64,000 nt of DNA from Owenia fusiformis (GCA_903813345.2 CAIIXF020000012.1:35758528-35822527); one strand, 5' to 3'; numbered from the stretch's first letter, positions 32,389 to 45,240 are shown. Program-made: numbers and translations. The notes: generated by a model from the letters alone, not told the origin.

Positions 32389-35253
32389 ATGGAACAAGGA
32401 CTTGACCTTCCACCTCCTCCAGCTTTTGAGGACCTAACTGAGGGGGACCTGGAGAAAACAGTGTTTTTCAAGTCAGATGATATGGAAATCGATAATCCAA
32501 CAGCCGCTGATGAGACAGCACCAGTGATAGAAGATAATGCGGAACAGGAACAGTCCCCTGGGAAGGTCACCCTGGCAGAAGGAGCCAGACCCAAAATGAC
32601 TGAGATTAATACTGAGCAGAGAGGGTTGCCCAGTTTATCGAGTACAGGATATTGGACAGGAGGTGTAATGACAGAACTTGAGACGCCATTTGACCCCATC
32701 TCTCAAAGAAGAGATCCCCAAGGAAGACAAAGATTTCCTTTAACTTCTTCTGTTGTTGGCGGATCAACCAGGAGGTTTAGAGAAGAGGATCCAAGGAGAC
32801 CAGACTTAAACGTAATAGAAAGCAAGATTGAGAGAAGGATTGAGATGTTTAGTGAATCTTTGGTGACTCAACAAAGACAGATGCAAAAATTGGCTGAAAC
32901 CCAACAGAAGTGTATGAAGCAAGTATTTGAGACTCAAAGTACTCAAGTACACAACATTACCCAGATCGCAGAGCAAGTTCGACGTTGTCAGGATCAACAA
33001 AAGACACAACTACAAGGTATAAAGAGCCAGATAGAAACTATTCAAGAGACAATGGAGAGTTCCATCATTGAGAAAATTCAGAATAGTTTTTCTTGTGAGA
33101 TTGGCACTCAGGAACTCTCGAGAAAGACACCATCACATGATTACACCAGTCATATAGAGCATGTCGCCAGAATGCAGACTCCCTTGATCGAGGGTAGCCA
33201 ACACCAACCTACAATGCCGACATTTACACCCGCCCCATTGGCTTCAGATGTGACAAAGCCTTGGAAACTGCATAGGCAGGATGGAGTTCCATTGAAACCT
33301 GGTACAAAGTTGATGGAGGACAATAGCCAGGAATTCAGCCAGCAACTTGAAGATTTAGAAGGTTGTGGACGAATTGGGAACAAATCAGGGGATGACCTTG
33401 CTGATTTCACCTCTGCCCAAAACTTTTCTCCATACCAGAGGGAAGAGCCGTTTAATCAACCAAAGGATTCACCACAAAAGAGATCTCCTAGTCCAAAGCC
33501 AGCTGGTCCAGTGGACAGATCGGAAAATGATGATAGCCTTCATGGTTCAAATCTATCAGCAGAGCTTGTCAAAATGTGTTCCAAGTTATGTGATAAACTT
33601 GTAAAAGGAACTTCTGAACAATCCAGCAAAAGCAAAATCAAACCTGACGTTTATTCTGGAACTACACCATGGCAAGATTACAGAGCATATTTCGAGATTT
33701 GTGGGGAGGCTAATAAATGGTCGGAAGAGGAGAAGAGGAGGTTCTTAGCAACAAGTCTGAGAGGACCTGCCCAACAAATAGTGCTAGAGATGGGACATGA
33801 TTATAGCTACGATCAACTCCTCCTAGCCCTGGAGAAGCGTTTTGGCCCTGGGGGTAAAGCTGACGTCTACGAGGCAGAGTTAATGGGCCGTATACGGAAA
33901 CCAAAGGAGACTTTGCAAACTTTGGGTCAAGATATTAGACGCCTTACCTCTTTAGCATACCCTGAAATGAGTAAGACTGCCCAAGACCGTCTAGCTCGAC
34001 GTAGCTTTGAACAAGCCATATTGGAAGATGAAATTCGAAGGGCTATACATACAAAAGAGTGCAATACCCTTGACAAGGCGATTGAAGTTGCTCTCAAAGA
34101 AGAGTCATACATAGAATCTGAGAAAATCAGAAAAGGCCAAAAACCGAACGCCATCGATTCCGAGGAAGAGTACTGCAACTCTGTAAGTACTCCTGATAAT
34201 AAGGAAGATGTGTTCCAGAAGATGGCTCAAATGATAGAACAAATGCAACAAGCTGTGCAAGAAACTTGCACCAAGAACCTGGAGAAAATGGTTGACCTGA
34301 TGAAGTTAACCAGATTGGAATCTACAAATAGGGAGAACATGAACAATAGACCTAAATGTTTCTATTGTCACAAGCCTGGTCACCGGATAGCTGATTGTTA
34401 TTCAAGGAAGCGTGCCGAAGAGCGAGATAAAACAGCACAGGAGAGATCTAGCCAGATTGCTACCATTGAATTTCTTTCTCTGCAGGGGAATGATGTTCAG
34501 TCTCCCAAGGACACTCAGAAGATAGTGGCACATGGTACAGTTTGCGACACCAATGTTTCATTTTTAGTTGACTCTGGAGCAGCTAGTACTATCATGAGTT
34601 CAAAGGTCTACCAGAATATACCTAAACACAGAAGACCCAAGCTTGAGCCGCCTAAGAGAGTTATCTTGCAAGCTGGTGGACAACCACTGCAAATGAAAGG
34701 TGTTTCATGTCTTGAGGTTAACATTGATGGTCATACAGAGAACATAGAGGTTGTTGTGGCCGACATTGGCTTTGACGGAATCTTAGGCACAGATTACTTA
34801 GCTGCCTCGGGAGCTGTGTTAAACTATCGTCAGTGTAAAATGGCATTTGAAGAGAATCCTGGAAGTTTTTATGACCGCCCTATAGACTCAGGAGTGCCTA
34901 AAGATCGAGCGAGTGAAGTCAAAGACAGAGAGGTAGATCAACGTGAAAGATTCGGGACGAGAGACAGATCGACACCTCCCAAGAGATCATCTAGGAGGAC
35001 AACTGCGGATCTAGCTGGTTTTTCCCGCTTCAGAGGACATAGATGTGCCAGGAACAAAAGATGTTGTAAAGTGTCTGGGCTAAGTGAAGACTACAGCCTT
35101 AGAATTGACAGTACGGATGAGGAACCCAGAACTTACTCAGCTAAGGCACCTCTATCCAAAATTTATAGAACAAGACATTTGAGGACTCAACCTGAGCGTG
35201 ACTTGGATGGCAACTGGAGGGATCATTGTTATTCCCATAGAGTGAAGCCCTAA
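32389..35253 (+). CDS. gag-protease polyprotein, LTR element copy 2 (954 aa)
   Basis: Nearly identical twin of the 26988 ORF: same length, same capsid, zinc knuckle and DSG protease positions. The only difference I found is Ala to Thr in the basic tail (codon around 35002, RRTTADL versus RRTAADL). Both copies are intact, which points to a very recent origin of the dimer or to gene conversion. Confidence 0.9.
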   Translation: MEQGLDLPPPPAFEDLTEGDLEKTVFFKSDDMEIDNPTAADETAPVIEDNAEQEQSPGKVTLAEGARPKMTEINTEQRGLPSLSSTGYWTGGVMTELETPFDPISQRRDPQGRQRFPLTSSVVGGSTRRFREEDPRRPDLNVIESKIERRIEMFSESLVTQQRQMQKLAETQQKCMKQVFETQSTQVHNITQIAEQVRRCQDQQKTQLQGIKSQIETIQETMESSIIEKIQNSFSCEIGTQELSRKTPSHDYTSHIEHVARMQTPLIEGSQHQPTMPTFTPAPLASDVTKPWKLHRQDGVPLKPGTKLMEDNSQEFSQQLEDLEGCGRIGNKSGDDLADFTSAQNFSPYQREEPFNQPKDSPQKRSPSPKPAGPVDRSENDDSLHGSNLSAELVKMCSKLCDKLVKGTSEQSSKSKIKPDVYSGTTPWQDYRAYFEICGEANKWSEEEKRRFLATSLRGPAQQIVLEMGHDYSYDQLLLALEKRFGPGGKADVYEAELMGRIRKPKETLQTLGQDIRRLTSLAYPEMSKTAQDRLARRSFEQAILEDEIRRAIHTKECNTLDKAIEVALKEESYIESEKIRKGQKPNAIDSEEEYCNSVSTPDNKEDVFQKMAQMIEQMQQAVQETCTKNLEKMVDLMKLTRLESTNRENMNNRPKCFYCHKPGHRIADCYSRKRAEERDKTAQERSSQIATIEFLSLQGNDVQSPKDTQKIVAHGTVCDTNVSFLVDSGAASTIMSSKVYQNIPKHRRPKLEPPKRVILQAGGQPLQMKGVSCLEVNIDGHTENIEVVVADIGFDGILGTDYLAASGAVLNYRQCKMAFEENPGSFYDRPIDSGVPKDRASEVKDREVDQRERFGTRDRSTPPKRSSRRTTADLAGFSRFRGHRCARNKRCCKVSGLSEDYSLRIDSTDEEPRTYSAKAPLSKIYRTRHLRTQPERDLDGNWRDHCYSHRVKP

Positions 35254-35598
35254 CCAGAGAGTTGAGCCTTGAACGAGACATTTAGCATGAGTATAATTTT
35301 GTATTCATACTTAACAATTAGCTGAGAGTTAAAAACTGAAAGGTTTTTGTACATAGTAGTTAGACATTTGTATTAAGTAGGTAGTTAGATATTTAGTGTT
35401 AAGTTTTGAGAAACCAGCGTTTAATGAGTTTAGGTTTCCGAACTTGCTTTGTGCATTGTAGTTGCAGCTAGTTGACCCTGGGGTTAAGTATATTTGGCAG
35501 GTTATATTTTTAGAAAATATCTAGTTAGGAAAAATTTGTTATCTTTTTATGTTCTTAGGCTTGGTGTTGTAAACACCAAAATCATTGGATGGGAGGAG

Positions 35599-38241
35599 TG
35601 TAACAAATTTTTAATTTTTCAATTTTTTATCTTTGGAGTCCAGTACCATTTTCTAGCAGTTCAGACAGTTTTGACAGCAGGAAAGTGTTTCCCAGTCAAG
35701 GTTGATAGGTGTTATACTTACATTAATGTGTGGAACACTTTAGATGTACAGGGAGTCGTTTTAACTGCTATTTTCTGTGAGATTTATTTTTGTTTTTATC
35801 TGTACATTTTTCTCACTTCCTGCTGACCTACATTCACTTACTCGTTTTTCCTTGCAATTTCACCATAATAAGAGCCAATGATGATTGGTTTTTGTTATAT
35901 TTATCTAGTTTATATCTTAATCTAGCTAATAAATTACAAGATATGTGTTCGTTTTGTGTAAAACAGCAGAAATCGTGATTGCTAGGCAAAGCCATTTATT
36001 TTGCAAAAGTTATTTCCTCATTGCACCATGGTTGTTTATTTTGCACTAGTGATATCCTGCCTGGGATTCTAGTGGACTGACTAGGTATTGCATCAGCCCA
36101 TTAGTCACGTGAAAGCCATGTGCCTAGTACATGCTACATACATGTCTGGGGTATAAAAGCAGAGCACTGATCGCTCCTAGCAGACACGTACACCACTTTT
36201 GAAGAGGAAGGAGCTCCTATGCCAGTGTCTCATCTACAGACGAGGGACTAAGAGGCTGAGAAACTTAGAATATTTACGACATCCCAGAAAGATAGAATAT
36301 TCCCAGCAACTGATGTCAGAAAGATAGAATATTCTCGACAATTGATGTCCAGAAACTTAGAAGATATAACTGATGTCAGAAAGATAGAATATTCTCGACC
36401 AATGATGTCCAGAAACTTAGAATATTTCGATTGCTGATGTCCAGAAACTTAGAATATTTCAATGACTGATGTCTAGAGACTTGGAATATTTCGTGTAACT
36501 GATGTCCAGAAACTTAGAAGATATAACTGATGTCAGAAAGATAGAATATTCTCAACCAATGATGTCCAGAAACTTAGAATATTTCGATTACTGATGTCCA
36601 GAAACTTAGAATATTTCAACGACTGATGTCTAGAAACTTGGAGTATTTCGTGTAACTGATGTCCAGAAACTTAGAAGATATAACTGATGTCAGAAAGATA
36701 GAATATTCTCGACCAATGATGTTCAGAAACTTAGAATATTTCGATTACTGATGTCCAGAAACTTAGAATATTTACGACATCCCAGAAAGATAGAATATTC
36801 TCGACAATTGATGTCCAGAAACTTAGAAGATATAACTGATGTCAGAAAGATAGAATATTCTCGACCAATGATGTCCAGAAACTTAGAATATTTCGATTGC
36901 TGATGTCCAGAAACTTAGAATATTTCAACGACTGATGTCTAGAGACTTGGAATATTTCGTGTAACTGATGTCCAGAAACTTAGAAGATATAACTGATGTC
37001 AGAAAGATAGAATATTCTCGACCAATGATGTCCAGAAACTTAGAATATTTCGATTACTGATGTCCAGAAACTTAGAATATTTCAACGACTGATGTCTAGA
37101 AACTTGGAATATTTCGTGTAACTGATGTCCAGAAACTTAGAAGATATAACTGATGTCAGAAAGATAGAATATTCTCGACCAATGATGTTCAGAAACTTAG
37201 AATATTTCGATTACTGATGTCCAGAAACTTAGAATACTACAACGACTGATGACTAGAAACTTGGAATATTTCGTGTAACTGATGTCTAGAAACTTAGAAG
37301 ATATAACTGATGTCAGAATCTTCAAGAATATTCTCGACCAATGATGTCCAGAAACTTAGAATATTTCGATTACTGATGTCCAGAAACTTAGAATATTTCA
37401 ACGACTGATGTCTAGAAACTTGGAATATTTCGTGTAACTGATGTCCAGAAACTTAGAAGATATAACTGATGTCAGAAAGATAGAATATTCTCGACCAATG
37501 ATGTCCAGAAACTTAGAATATTTCGATTACTGATGTCCAGAAACTTAGAATATTTCAACGACTGATGTCTAGAAACTTGGAATATTTCGTGTAACTGATG
37601 TCCAGAAACTTAGAAGATATAACTGATGTCAGAATCTTAGAATATTCTCGACCAATAATGTCCAGAAACTTAGAATACTTCGATTACTGATGTCCAGAAA
37701 CTTAGAATATTTCAACGACTGATGTCTAGAAACTTGGAATATTTCGTGTAGCTGATGTCCAGAAACTTAGAAGATATAACTGATGTCAGAAAGACATTCT
37801 CGACCAATGATGTCCAGAAACTTAGAATATTTCGATTACTGATGTCCAGAAACTTAGAATATTTCGATTACTGATGTCTGGAAACTTGGAATATTTCATA
37901 TAACTGATGTCCAGAAACTTAGAAGATATAACTGATGTCAGAAAGATAGCAATTTTCGACAACTGATAGAGAAAGATAGACACTCTTTAATATAAACTTT
38001 GATATTTCACATAAACAAAGGACTTTCAAGTAGTTTCTCTACAACTTAATTTACACCGATTTATTCTGTATACATTTTTGGGCTGGATAAGCAACAATAT
38101 ATGTGTGTTTATTTTATATTCGATGTTGTGTCGCTATATCATCACGTGCATTTAATGTGCACCAAGTATCCCTCGAAGTGACTTAGCCTAATAAAATAAA
38201 TAACAACCATCCACACTACCCAAATTAGGCTAGTTGTTACA
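35599..38241 (+). repeat. 3' LTR (2,643 bp)
   Basis: Full-length LTR with TATA at 36152 and minisatellite 36259-37950. Its left half shares variants with the middle LTR, while its right half carries units (AGAATCTT...CAATAATG near 37633) shared with the left LTR and missing from the middle one. This fits a ~500 bp contraction in the middle LTR. It ends GTTGTTACA, then GTAT target duplication. Confidence 0.85.
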
Positions 38242-40190
38242 GTATTATAGCAAATTGATTTGAACTTTCAGACATTTTATTTCTAATTAAACCCTCATAA
38301 ACATTGAGTGAGCTACGTGTACATTCTTGTGAGAAGCATTTCTGATTCATTTGAAATCTACAGATTGACCTACATGTATATTTAAGATTCAATCGCCAAC
38401 TTGGTATTTTTGGCTTTATCTTATATAATTTGAGGGTAATATCTGCTTGCCAGTGTTGATTATTTGAGTCACTAGAATATTCATACTTAAAATCTACATT
38501 TTGAACTGAAAACTTGAGAGAACTATACCAGCTATTTATTTCACTTTTATATGTATTGCAACTGCCTAATGTATTCCATATATCCCCAAGGTTGGGTTTG
38601 ATTTGTCGTAATTAGGCTATGGCAATTTATTTGCTGCTACGCTGTTAGTCTGCGTGGCTCTCGAAATAAGATATAACCTCCCCCCAGCATAGTCTTGAAG
38701 GATTTGAACAAGCGTTGCATATTTGACTGTACCAATAATATTTGTGCTACTAAAATATTCACTCTTTATATGAGAATTACATTGTAAATTGCAAACTTGT
38801 GAGCAACATTGGCTATCTGTTCCACAGCTTTTACACATATAGTATTATTACGTAATTTATTCTTTATATTTCCCGAGACGAGTTGGTTTGGAGTTTTTCT
38901 AAGGCAATCATCATATTTGCTGATACTCCGAGGGGTCTGTGATGCACCTGGTTAGTATCATCAGGCATGGACTAGTGACGATTTTTCAGTTGTCAAACAG
39001 CTTCACAGCAATAATCAACTTTTGAGCGCTCAATTGATTTCACTGGGCATATTTTATTTACTTTCCTTGAGATTGATTACATTTATACTGGAAATTCTTA
39101 GGGAATCTAGCAATTGTTGTATTTTTCACTACATTACCTAATTATTCAAAACATCCCCCGGGCAGGGTTTGATTTTGGGTAAGCAAGGGCAATTAATTTG
39201 CTGATACCCTTATTCGTCCCAGGGAACTAAGCATAGCCAGTGTTGGTATTAATTTGCTAATATAAAGCCTCACAGCATTTTAAATCTTTGTGTGCCTTTG
39301 TAATTACTGTGAGAAGATCCTATTTGGAATTTTGCATAACTCTCTTAAGTTTTTGTCCCATTTGCTACACAGTGACTATCCGACCACCTTTATATTTTCA
39401 TTGCACTTATCAAACCCCTAGTCTTAGTCAGCTCCCATGTGGTCACTTTATCTGTATTACATGTAAACACCCTCTGAACATTTGATCATGATTACTATCC
39501 CGAACAGGAGATACATGCCTGTACTCATTGTATTGATGCGTAACGGGCTATTTTAGCCCGTTCAGAACCCTTCTAAGAATTTATCTTGTATTGTTTTTAT
39601 GATGACAATACAACCCCCCTTTTGCCTGTATTGAACTAATTAGACAAGTCATTTTACCCAGTGAGGAAAACTGGCAGGCAGAATTAAGAGTATCAAGTTA
39701 CGTTATAGTTTGCATTGAATTTCCGAGATACACTGAATTTCATAAGTGTATTTGACTGAAAAGAACGTTACTTTCTGTTGTTTTGCATAACTGACGGTAA
39801 ATCTATGTAGAATTGTGTAACCAAACACATGTATATATTTTGAAATAGAGTTGAATTATATTCATTTTATATAATTTCCCATTACATTCTCTGTTGTGTT
39901 GAATGATTGTGTAAGGTGAATGTGGATATAGATCTGTGTTTAAAAAGACCCCATTCCCATATATTTTACAATCTATTATCAAGCTAGACCATTAAAAATC
40001 CAGATACTTGATAGCTGGGTAACCCAGGACCACGCTACCCAACACCCTGGGTTGCCACAATATATAGTAAATTGGCAATTTGCCAATAATGAGATATTTA
40101 TATTAATATATTCCGCCCTTCCCACGCAACACTGAAAGAGAACAAAAGTACCTAAAATAATGAAAATACTTTATTAACCCTCTTATTTAC
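38242..40190. repeat. gene-free region with a diverged ~285 bp tandem repeat
   Basis: Blocks beginning near 38586, 38871 and 39155 share the order CCC-G-GG-TTTG-TTT, then GGCAAT, then TTTGCTG-TAC at about 285 bp spacing. They are diverged to the limit of recognition. The rest of the interval has no coding or repeat signal I can support. Confidence 0.4.
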
Positions 40191-40194
40191 CAAA

Positions 40195-40645
40195 TATCAC
40201 CCAATTATTCTGATTGTAATAATATCCCACTGTAAATGCAATATCAGCCAAATATGAGCCAAATAATGGACCCAATATGATAGCGATATCACCCCAATAT
40301 CAATCCAATATCACCCAAATATTGGCCCAATGTGATAGCAATATCTCCCAAATATCAAGCAAATATTGGCCCAATATGATAGCAATATCACCCCAATATC
40401 AATCCAATATCACCCAAATATTAGCCCAATATTATAGCAATATCACCCAAATATAAGCCCAATTCGATAGCAATTTCTGACAAATATCAATCCAATATTA
40501 ACTTTATATCTGCCCAATTACCAACATATTGCCATTACATAAGCAATATCAAAAAATATAAGTTCTGATATCAACCTAATATCACAACAATCTCCTCCCA
40601 AATCAAGCTTATATTACCTCAATATCACTTCTATTATTAGTTGCA
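40195..40645. repeat. imperfect CCAATATCA-type tandem repeat
   Basis: CCCAAATATTGGCCCAAT, ATGATAGCAATATC and AATATCACCC words recur at roughly 8-50 bp spacing. Low complexity, AT-rich. Confidence 0.7.
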
Positions 40646-40740
40646 ATAGTCAGTATTCTTTCTTTTACCCTATATTGTTGTAATCATGAGATAATTTACA
40701 AAGATATAATTTAGGGGTAATTAAAAATTATGAATTACTC

Positions 40741-40971
40741 TTACTGTTTAGTTTTGAATGCTATTTTGAATGGAGACACAGTAGGGTCATCCTTCAGTGG
40801 TAAGTTGCCATTATGGTTGGTTCGTTTTGAATCTAGACGACAGTTATTGCATATTATCTGTCCAACTTTGGCATTCTTGACTTGTGAAGCTAAATCTTCT
40901 GTAACCTTTCTACGTTTTCTAGGAGAATTTACCTGCTTCCTACATATGCAGCATGAATACCATTTGGCCAT
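40741..40971 (-). CDS. small Cys-rich ORF, unrecognised (possibly an exon or transposon fragment)
   Basis: An ATG at 40971 opens 76 codons with two Cys pairs (CCICRKQVN near the start, ICNNCR near residue 41) and a basic RKRRK between them, which could bind zinc. Pairs of this type occur at the N-termini of some transposase-related proteins, but I cannot place it. No neighbouring exon recognised. Could be chance. Confidence 0.25.
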   Translation of the reverse strand: MAKWYSCCICRKQVNSPRKRRKVTEDLASQVKNAKVGQIICNNCRLDSKRTNHNGNLPLKDDPTVSPFKIAFKTKQ

Positions 40972-41022
40972 TTTGAATAATCAACAAAAATGGCAGGCAA
41001 AATTTTCTATAAAGTTCTAAAA

Positions 41023-41137
41023 TTCACATCGAGCATAATAAGTCTCCATCAATATTATTCTTTGTATGCAACAATATAACATTTATGTAACTAAAGAAGC
41101 ACTTATAAGAGTGGAGACTTGTTATGCTCTATGTGAA
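41023..41137. mobile_element. 115 bp snap-back element
   Basis: TTCACATCGAGCATAATAAG at the left is the inverse of CTTGTTATGCTCTATGTGAA at the right with one or two mismatches; the arms continue as TCTCCA/TGGAGA. A small MITE or hairpin. Confidence 0.6.
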
Positions 41138-41139
41138 AA

Positions 41140-43640
41140 CACTCAAAGGATTACTACATCCAGTGAATAAAAATGTCACCCAGACTCAGCATGAAATGTC
41201 CTTTCAAAGCTTTACTTACCTCTAAACTGTACATATTGTTTAAATCAATTGTATGTATGGATCAAATAAATATATATTTACATAATCCTGGACAAATAAA
41301 TCAAAAACATTCAGCTGACATTCATAGCTGAGTAAATTGGAATTCATCAAGAGGGTTGCAAAATATGTGAATTTTTTTCCTTCTGGCCCCCATCCTCTTT
41401 GAAGGTCTCCAGACACCGTAACAATTTTTTCTAAATTTTTTTGAAAATACTACCCAAAAATATAGACTTCAATCTATGCATTTCTGATGTTTTTTTTCTC
41501 CTATTCTTCACACTTCAATTGGGGCACTCTCTGTTGCTAGTTTACCCAACTCCTTTTGGAGAATATGTTGGAAACTTATGCTATTTTATGGAATGTTCAA
41601 TTCATACAACAGGCAGCTTCAGCACAGTGAGCCTTCTATTGGAATCATTTTCACATTCAAATATTATATCCATATACATTCTTGATTACATACTTTTTGT
41701 CAATTAGGCATTATCTATGTGTCTATTCATAAGCCAATATGTGAATTTAATGTATATGTTAGTTATTTTGGACCACTGCGTTTGATTCATTGGCTCAGAA
41801 CATAAGTATGTATTGTAACTGATCATACAGAATTGTAGTGATAGTTACTCAGGTTTAGTGTTAGTGTACATATCTTAGCATATAGTTCTCTGATTACTGA
41901 TTTGCAAACATTCTGTATATAAATTCTGAGGCTAACAGTGTGGCAGAAATTGTTATTTCATTTTGAGGATCTTGGATTTTTATTTGGACATATGGCAAAA
42001 TGGCAGAAGTTTGCTTTAGGTTTTCATATAGAGCCAAACATATGGTTTTTATTGTTCACAGTTAACAGACTGTGGTTGTCAGTTCTTAGTATTCTGTATA
42101 AAGTGCTTCATTAGTATCGTTGGGAATATGCGGAATGCCGCTACTCTTGCCTACATATTTCACGATTATTCTAGATTAACTTTTCATATACAGTCAGATA
42201 AATACCAACTTTTGTACAAAGGATCAATAAATAAGTTTTGCTTTACATTTATAGTTTATATGTTTTTCTTATGTTAATTATTGGCTGAGCATAGTGAGAT
42301 GCTGCCATCTATTTTTATGTCATTCAGATGACATATTGTATATGTTCAAGTGCTGCCATCGTTTGAACATTGTAAAAGATAGCTTAATCCAACCACTGCA
42401 TTAGGCTACCGTGGACAAGGCTATGACACAATAGTAACTTGATCGTTACAAGTGAACCCTAGAATATTTATGTGATGATCAGTCAATTTGATTAAATAAA
42501 AATAAATAACTATAAAATCACTCCACTACTTTTCCAGTTATTAAGCAAAAAACGTAAAATAACACATGTAAAAATGGCAAAACTTTTATAAAATGGTCAA
42601 AAGTCATAAGTCTAATATGCTTCTAAGTATTCAAACATAAAATGTCAACAAAATCGCTCCACTACTCTTTCATTAAAAAAGCACGGAAATGGCAACTATT
42701 TTTCAAAATGGCCACGCACTAGCTAAATTGTCATAAGAAAGATTTGTTTTTATGGGAAATGTTTGAATATCATCTTGTGGAAGTGTAATCAGAGAGTGAG
42801 AAATATGACAGTGATATAATAACAAATGATATTCACCATTCACGACCTATTCCCGTGTAATTTCAATTTTATAAAGCCCCGGGAGTACATATTGTTATGA
42901 TTTATTAGACATAGCCGGATAGTTTGTTATTGCATCAATGTGAGTGAGGAATATAACAGTGAATAATAAAACAAATATTTAATCCTATTTTCAGTAAATA
43001 CCTGTGACACTTTCACAAGATGATATTCGATTAGCCCTTCGGGCTTCGTGGAGTAAGCTTATCACTTGTGAAAGATGCACAGTTACACCTCAATAGAATT
43101 AAATATTTGTATAATATCGAGTTGAAGTCGTAATTCATTGATTCCAAGCTATTTCAATAAGTTCTTTGTACAACAAAACGTAGTTTTGCACGTCTGTCAC
43201 ATACAATATGTAATATATAACTAAAACTATGCGTTTATTGTGAAAAATATATTGTCCTCAACGTTTTTAATCTGTGTATGCCGTGACCATTTATTCGCGG
43301 ATCCTCTCACTCCTATGATGAACTTAACTTTGGGGAATTGATCCTGTTTAGGCAGTACTATCTTTATATTCCATTTTTAAATAACCGTTGCTTCTCCCCC
43401 GTCGCTTCTCCCCCGTATTAATAGCAGAAAAAAGTAAACAATTACCATTTGAACGAAGCTTTTAATCAACGTTCGCCTCAAATTCGAAATAACACTAGCT
43501 AGTCATAGACTTTTTTAAATCTGCAGTGGCTATAGCCCATTGAAAGAATGTGAAGTGAACGAAATCACAATACCAAACAAGACATATAAAACATATCTCT
43601 AATGAAACAGACACAGAAATCGAAGAACTAACAAGGGGGG
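41140..43640. other. gene-free AT-rich region
   Basis: Two similar blocks with TC(A/G)CTCCACTACT near 42520 and 42655 are the only repeat seen. A hairpin-rich stretch near 42840-43080 contains CCCTTCGGGCTTCG. A G13 run lies at 43635-43648. No coding exon supported. Confidence 0.35.
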
Positions 43641-43846
43641 GGGGGGGCACATTAGCCTACAAGTCAGAAAATAAAATTCTTCGGTCTCTAAAACATTGGG
43701 CCCAAATTTCATTTTTGAAAATTTGGCTATGAAAATTTAGGCAAAAAGGCCAAGAAATACCCAAAAAGGCCTACTAATTGAAGCCGTAATTTTTGCGGGC
43801 CCAAGAAATGTTTTCCGGGCCCACCCAAGACAAGAGGGGGTAGTAT

Positions 43847-44476
43847 GTGTCCAGTGGCGTAGCGTCGTTTACGCAAAGTACGCAAATGCGTCCACTGGAA
43901 CAATCCAATGTTTATCTGAATATTTGGAAATTCTAAATTTCTCAAGTTTTAATAAGCAAAGCCATTGTTCAACCTTATCATTTCGTATCTTTGAACAGGG
44001 TTCAACCATAGAAATTATATATATACTCTGTACACTACAACAATTTTCATAGTTGTACGTTTTCGTTTCGTCGTACTCACATGAGTCGGAAAATAGAAAA
44101 TATGATTTTATGTTATATTCCTTGTTATATTCCTTTATGAAAACACGGGACGATCGATACGTAAAGTTTTTAGTGACCGATATTTGAACTTTGTACAGTA
44201 GGCCTACATCATCAATTATTCCATCATGCTTGTACGTTTTTCGCTTGTTTGATAACGTAAATTGCACTTCCTGGATCCTAAATAAATTAGCTAGATTTCT
44301 CCATTCATTCTTAACGATACATTAAATATTTTTGCTTGAATTTCTACAAGACTTATAATGAGTACTTATGAGTATATTTCAAGTGGAAATGAATGCGTAT
44401 CGGGTAACCCCCCCCCCATCCCAATTTTGGAATTTTGCGTCCCCTAGTAAAATTGCCACGCTACGCCACTGGTGTC
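43847..44476. mobile_element. hAT-like MITE with CAGTGGCGTAGCG ends and 5 bp target duplication
   Basis: The ends CAGTGGCGTAGCG (43852) and CGCTACGCCACTG (ending 44471) are inverted and flanked on both sides by GTGTC (43847-43851, 44472-44476). CAGTGGCG ends with a 5 bp duplication fit hAT5-type elements; the superfamily is inference. Its 132-codon minus ORF (44267-43869) is not recognised. Confidence 0.7.
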
Positions 44477-44549
44477 CAACAGATCGAATGAGATTCAGAC
44501 TGAATTTTATTCAGACGTAGGATACAGTCTACAAGAGAAGGTGGGTGCC

Positions 44550-44770
44550 CTGGCGGATCTGGGAGGGGGTGGGGGGGGGGGGCTGGGGATCCCCTTGGGT
44601 GGGCCCAGAAAAAAATTCAGGGGCCCGAAAAAATTTTTGAGGCCCATTTTCTTCAAAATTTAACCTCAAATTAAAAAATTGGGCCTTGAAAAATCCCAGT
44701 TATGACCATAAAGACTCACTTTTTGGGCCCTTGGGCTGTTGGGCCCATTTTTTGCCAAGGGACCCGCCAG
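44550..44770. mobile_element. small inverted-repeat element, CTGGCGGATC ends
   Basis: CTGGCGGATC at the left pairs with GACCCGCCAG at the right; the interior is rich in GGGCCC words. Similar GGGCCC-rich sequence precedes the hAT-like MITE at 43.7-43.84 kb. Confidence 0.4.
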
Positions 44771-45076
44771 TGTGTGCTAGGGATGAAGAAATTCATTCTA
44801 GGTGGGAACAAATGATTGAAACTGTCAAAAAGTGTTCTTTTTATGTTGCTGATTTAAATTCCGAATACTTTATGATGGTTTTCATTGTATATTAGTAATT
44901 AGTTTGCGCAAATTACTTAGCCTATTTCGCGCAAGTTAATCGCTTTTGTTTCGCGCGTTTTATGTAGCTGACTTACAGTGGGCGATAAATAAATAAAAGG
45001 AAATGTTTGTGAAATAAGTTATTAGCAGATTTATGTTACACTGAAACTGATTAATATAAAGTATCGTTGAGTTAAA

Positions 45077-45240
45077 ATGCCAAGAGGACGTCGATGCGTA
45101 GCAGTGAACTGTTCGTCCGAAAGTGCGACGAGTACAGTGCATATGTTTCCCAAAGATGAAAAGCTTCGTCAAAAATGGGTGGATTTTTGTTGGGTTGAAA
45201 AGAAAGCGTTTCTTGGCTGCTACGCCCTTCATGGGCTTAT
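45077..45240 (+). CDS. THAP zinc-finger N-terminal exon, probably truncated
   Basis: An ATG opens MPRGRRCVAVNCSS, then a phase giving VHMFPKDEKLRQKWVDFC. This is the start of a THAP DNA-binding domain (C2CH zinc site; Cys-x4-Cys here, then the FPKD-LR-KW core). The domain breaks off after WVEKKAF. The expected AVPxxS-ICSxHF part, with the last Cys and His, is not seen, and the ORF meets TAG at 45242. A GT at 45241 would end the exon in phase 2, which fits the exon at 48808, but the protein would lack the zinc-binding C-terminus. Host gene fragment or relic of a P-element-like transposase. Confidence 0.45.

Larger units (their letters stand above)
23047..38241 (+). mobile_element. tandem dimer of a Ty3/gypsy-like LTR retrotransposon
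   Basis: Order: partial LTR (23047), LTR 24299-26939, internal 26940-30197, LTR 30198-32340, internal 32341-35598, LTR 35599-38241. LTRs begin TGTAAC and end GTTACA. GTAT before 23047 (23043-23046) and after 38241 (38242-38245) is a 4 bp target duplication. Each internal region is 3,258 bp, and the only difference I found between them is g/a at 29601/35002. The purine tract GGGAGGAG precedes each downstream LTR. There is no RT, RNase H or integrase, so it is non-autonomous. Superfamily is inferred from the gag/protease type. Confidence 0.9.

Noticed and set aside
43869-44267. 132-codon minus ORF inside the hAT-like MITE
   Set aside because: No transposase motif or known domain.
44472-44663. 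Gly-rich ORF
   Set aside because: Open only through a G-rich low-complexity run in a small inverted-repeat element.
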